Part shown: positions 7,307 to 9,209 of the stretch, piece after piece
Layout: the number at the start of each line of letters is the position of its first letter
Numbering within the stretch: the first letter of the stretch is position 1
DNA from: Planctomycetaceae bacterium
Lineage (GTDB): Bacteria; Planctomycetota; Planctomycetia; Planctomycetales; Planctomycetaceae
Length of the DNA: 9,209 nt
Reading direction: 5' to 3'
NCBI GenBank assembly: GCA_020426085.1
Contig: JAGQQP010000125.1
Coordinates: forward strand, 1 to 9,209
Notes under the pieces: model-generated
What the model was told of the DNA's origin: nothing
Database searches by the model: none
Seen by the model: the letters and a program-made list of their open reading frames with translations, nothing else
Program-made: the position numbers and the translations under genes

Positions 7307-7423
7307 CCCACTCTGTTCCTGAGATACGATGCCCTGCGTAGCATTTGTTAATGGATCATAGACTGTGTCCCGTTTTACTGTAGCGTCTCCAGGTCCATTT
7401 GGACCGGGTATATTATATTGACT
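7307..7423 (-). pseudogene. Possible relic of a protein-coding segment
   Basis: On the minus strand this stretch translates to a protein-like segment with GPNGPGDATVKRDTVYDP and NATQGIVSQEQSG. It reads more like real protein than the hydrophobic, low-complexity translation that follows it. No plausible start codon with a ribosome binding site exists: the first upstream ATG (7486) lies inside the ABM gene. The style recalls C-terminal parts of planctomycete secretion/pseudopilin-like proteins, but I cannot name a family. It may equally be a chance open frame. Confidence 0.2.
7389..7408. repeat. Inverted repeat upstream of the ABM-like gene
   Basis: GGTCC-ATTT-GGACC is a perfect 5-bp dyad with a 4-nt centre. 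It extends by CC/GG outside one A:G mismatch. It lies 62 nt before the ABM ATG and is followed by an AT-rich TATATTATATT, so it could be an operator or leader hairpin. It also coincides with Gly-Pro-Asn-Gly-Pro codons of the possible relic on the minus strand, which would explain the symmetry without any regulatory role. Confidence 0.35.
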
Positions 7424-7451
7424 GACGCTATGTTTAAGTGTGATGCGCACT

Positions 7452-7462
7452 GGAAGAAAGGG
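7452..7462 (+). promoter_or_regulatory. Ribosome binding site of the ABM-like gene
   Basis: GGAAGAAAGGG ends 7 nt before the ATG at 7470. It decides the start: the longer frame from the GTG at 7440 would place this purine tract inside the coding region. Confidence 0.7.
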
Positions 7463-7469
7463 TTTTGAG

Positions 7470-7754
7470 ATGATCACCGTCGGCATGAATTACCATGTTA
7501 TCTCTGGTAAGCAGGCATTATTTGAGGAAAAGTTCGCCAGCGTGCTTGCTGCATTGAACACTGCAGAAGGGCACGACAATTCTCATCTGTGGAAAGATGT
7601 TGCCGATGATGCCTCGTACATGATCACCAGCGAATGGTCCGATGAGCAGGCATTCAAAGACTTCATCCAGAGCGATGCCTTCCACGCCGTAACCAACTGG
7701 GGCAAAGAAGAAATCCTCTCCGACCGCCCCCGTCACAAAATCTACAAACACTAA
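7470..7754 (+). CDS. ABM-fold (antibiotic biosynthesis monooxygenase-like) small protein
   Basis: 94 residues, the usual size for this dimeric ferredoxin-like fold. It opens with a beta strand, MITVGMNYHV, then a helix (17-31, FEEKFASVLAALN). A GHDNSHLWKDV strand follows, then YMITSEWSDEQAFKDFIQSDAF (50-71), the family's typical W...AF...SD.F stretch, and TNWGKEEIL. Members include monooxygenases, YgiN-like quinol oxygenases and IsdG-type haem oxygenases, and many have no known substrate. By eye against IsdG, Asn7 is kept, but Phe65 and Thr75 occupy the catalytic Trp and His positions, so haem cleavage by the IsdG mechanism is not supported. The start at ATG 7470 is supported by the ribosome binding site at 7452-7462. 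No secretion signal is present, so it should be cytosolic. It converges on the right-hand gene with a 17-bp gap. No operon partner is visible. Confidence 0.85.
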   Translation: MITVGMNYHVISGKQALFEEKFASVLAALNTAEGHDNSHLWKDVADDASYMITSEWSDEQAFKDFIQSDAFHAVTNWGKEEILSDRPRHKIYKH

Positions 7755-7760
7755 AGAGCG

Positions 7761-7775
7761 GTGAGCATCCCTCAC
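7761..7775. terminator. Small hairpin between convergent genes, possible weak terminator
   Basis: GTGAG-CATCC-CTCAC (7761-7775) is a perfect 5-bp stem in the 17-bp space between the two convergent stop codons, overlapping the last bases of the minus-strand gene. It has no T-run on either strand, so termination is doubtful. Its position between 3' ends is the main support. Confidence 0.25.
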
Positions 7776-9209
7776 TCATTCAGGTGAATCTTGATCTCAC
7801 CCAGGTCTTTCTGCTCGCCTGGTTGCAGGGTAAATTCATGAGTGATCTGGGGATGCCCCTTGACGATTCTGACGTGACGGTATGTTGCACCGGGAATCAG
7901 AGCGGGAAATGTCAGTTTTCCCTCGGCATCGGTGGTGGTCGTCTCTGGCGATTGATAATTGAGACGGTCGACATTGGCGACGTACGCTTCATCTGCCAGT
8001 TTCTCTCCCCGTCGAACGGCCTGCACATCATATTGAGGACTGCCCGGCGTGACAACCAGCCGCAAACCCCCCGGCATTTCATCAACGATTGGTTTTCCCC
8101 GTTGATCCACGTATTTCGCAGTCGCTGAACCGCAAGGTTGGAGCACGATGCGGGCCGCCGGTTGATTCGCACGGATCGACGCCGCAGCTCCTAACTGATG
8201 CTCGGGATCCAGAAAACAGACCGGGTATTCTTCCCCCTCACGCAGTCCCTCCAGTTGGAATGTGCCGTTCTTCGCTTCATCCGCTTGACCGCGCCACCAG
8301 TCGGGAGACGTGGGCAGGATCTTCAAACGGGAGAGCACCAGCGCATGTTCTACCGGTTTACCACTCGGATCGACCAGTGTTCCTGTGACCGTGGAACCAG
8401 GCTGCAAGGCAATCTCAAGCGGTTGCATCGGTTTTCCCATCTGTGGGTCGATCTGCTGAAACGCATGTGCGTAGACCCGGGATCCCCCTGGTTTTCTCTC
8501 GTGTAACTCCCGGGATCCCTGTTCCTGCAGAATATAATTTCGTTCGGCGGCATGTACGAGCAGTGTTCCCGGACCGGGTAAAACAGGAATCTGGAACTTG
8601 CCCTCTTTGTCCGTTTTCTGAATGCTCTGCCAGCCTGTGATGATGTCTTCCGTGTGTCGTTTATTATTGCGTTCAGGATAATACTGAACCGAGGCCCCTT
8701 GTAATGGCTGGCCAGTCTTCGCGTCGCGGACAAAGCCTTCTGCCAGTACAACCTTGTCGAGTTTGATCTCGATATTTTTTGAAGTTTCGGGAGTCCAGCG
8801 CAGGTCTTTCACTTCCCGGGTGAGATAGGGAGTCCCTTGTGGCGGATAGGCGATGATTCCGAACCGGACCCCTGGTCGGGGGTTCAAACGAAAATTTCCC
8901 GCAGCATCTGTCTTACCCTCAATGGAAACCATCGATCCATGCTTTTCCTGCTGACTGGCCCAGATCTGAATTCGCGTGTCAGCCGCCGGCTTCCCTGTAT
9001 CACCCAGCAGCACACGACCTGAAAACCAATGTGCCGGCGCGAGGGGAATCGTCAGTGTCTCTCCCGGTTTGATGTTTCTGAAGATCGCGCGATAGGTTCC
9101 GTCATGTTTTCCACGTTCTTCGGGCAGACCCGAATTGAGGATCACCCACTGTGGTGCGAACTGTTCCGAGCCGCGAATTTTCAGAGTGACACCTCTGCGC
9201 AAATCAAAC
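7772..9209 (-). CDS. Carboxypeptidase-regulatory-like repeat protein, C-terminal part, 5' partial
   Basis: The frame is open to the right edge, where it reads Phe-Asp-Leu-Arg-Arg. A TTG at 9202 gives 476 residues, but it has no ribosome binding site in view and is not a credible start. Four beta-sandwich repeats can be seen, counting TTG 9202 as residue 1. They start near 60 (SGRVLLGDTGKPAADTRI), 154 (AEGFVRDAKTGQPLQGASV), 271 (TVTGTLVDPSGKPVEHALV) and 360 (ATAKYVDQRGKPIVDE). Each runs to a TDxxGxF- or NGTF-like motif and a PG turn. These are the hallmarks of carboxypeptidase-regulatory-like/transthyretin-type domains, as in the tail of the BlaR1-like receptor in this window. They are expected outside the cytoplasm, in adhesion or ligand sensing. 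No catalytic motif is visible. The missing N-terminus could hold an M56 protease domain, as in the other gene, or only a signal peptide. It converges on the ABM-like gene with a 17-bp gap. Confidence 0.85.
   Translation of the reverse strand, partial: FDLRRGVTLKIRGSEQFAPQWVILNSGLPEERGKHDGTYRAIFRNIKPGETLTIPLAPAHWFSGRVLLGDTGKPAADTRIQIWASQQEKHGSMVSIEGKTDAAGNFRLNPRPGVRFGIIAYPPQGTPYLTREVKDLRWTPETSKNIEIKLDKVVLAEGFVRDAKTGQPLQGASVQYYPERNNKRHTEDIITGWQSIQKTDKEGKFQIPVLPGPGTLLVHAAERNYILQEQGSRELHERKPGGSRVYAHAFQQIDPQMGKPMQPLEIALQPGSTVTGTLVDPSGKPVEHALVLSRLKILPTSPDWWRGQADEAKNGTFQLEGLREGEEYPVCFLDPEHQLGAAASIRANQPAARIVLQPCGSATAKYVDQRGKPIVDEMPGGLRLVVTPGSPQYDVQAVRRGEKLADEAYVANVDRLNYQSPETTTTDAEGKLTFPALIPGATYRHVRIVKGHPQITHEFTLQPGEQKDLGEIKIHLNE

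Larger units (their letters stand above)
7056..7469. other. 414-bp gap between the divergent kinase and ABM genes
   Basis: The gap must hold the promoters of the kinase (-) and the ABM-like gene (+), but neither is clear. Its kinase-proximal part is AT-rich, with a loose ATATTTT / AAAATAT inverted pair at 7161-7189. A small inverted pair AGAGT / ACTCT lies at 7298-7314. The ABM-proximal half is described separately as a possible protein relic with an internal dyad. I see no RNA gene or riboswitch that I can support. Confidence 0.6.

Noticed and set aside
7440..7469. GTG start adding 10 residues to the ABM protein
   Set aside because: The purine-rich ribosome binding site lies within this extension, and the family fold begins at MITVGMNYHV.
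1..9209. CRISPR array, tRNA, rRNA, insertion sequence or phage genes
   Set aside because: No regularly spaced repeats, cloverleaf arms, transposase motifs or terminal inverted repeats were seen on either strand.

Overview
The window looks like chromosomal DNA from a planctomycete, possibly Gimesia or a close relative. This is judged by eye from three things: a BlaI/BlaR1-type pair whose receptor carries a long tail of carboxypeptidase-regulatory-like beta-sandwich domains, a second protein made of the same domains, and a membrane protein with a HAAS-like N-terminus and an HGRYP / DPQTGKPLRY C-terminal signature. Base composition is near 50% GC. No rRNA, tRNA, CRISPR array, insertion sequence or phage gene was seen.

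Layout: (a) 1-2046 (+) is the 3' part of a single-pass membrane protein. Its frame is open to base 1, so it starts upstream of the window. (b) 2052-5244 (-) is a two-gene operon, converging on gene (a) with only 5 bp between the stops. It encodes a BlaI/MecI-family repressor, followed 1 nt later by a BlaR1-like M56 metallopeptidase receptor. The operon has a well-formed sigma70-type promoter (TTGACA, 17 nt, TATAAC). One dyad covers the -10 and start site, and a second copy of its ATACCTAA half-site lies just upstream of the -35. (c) 5538-7055 (-) is a soluble PAS-PAS histidine kinase with no receiver domain and no response regulator in view. (d) 7056-7469 is a 414-bp gap with a possible protein relic on the minus strand. 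(e) 7470-7754 (+) is a small ABM-fold (antibiotic biosynthesis monooxygenase-like) protein. (f) 7772-9209 (-) is the C-terminal part of a second carboxypeptidase-regulatory-like repeat protein that runs off the right edge.

How the genes fit together: the repressor and receptor form a complete sensing circuit. The receptor would detect a signal outside the membrane and activate its cytoplasmic zinc protease, and the repressor would then be lost from its operators, including its own. The receptor has no penicillin-binding domain and no beta-lactamase is nearby, so the signal is probably not a beta-lactam, and the target genes are not identifiable here. The kinase, the ABM protein and the two edge genes have no demonstrable link to this circuit. 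The right-edge protein may be the sensor half of a second receptor, but its N-terminus is outside the window.

The most interesting points are the operator-flanked promoter, the replacement of the penicillin sensor by beta-sandwich repeats, the Asp in place of the usual third zinc-ligand Glu, and a triple HAAS-like repeat at the left edge.
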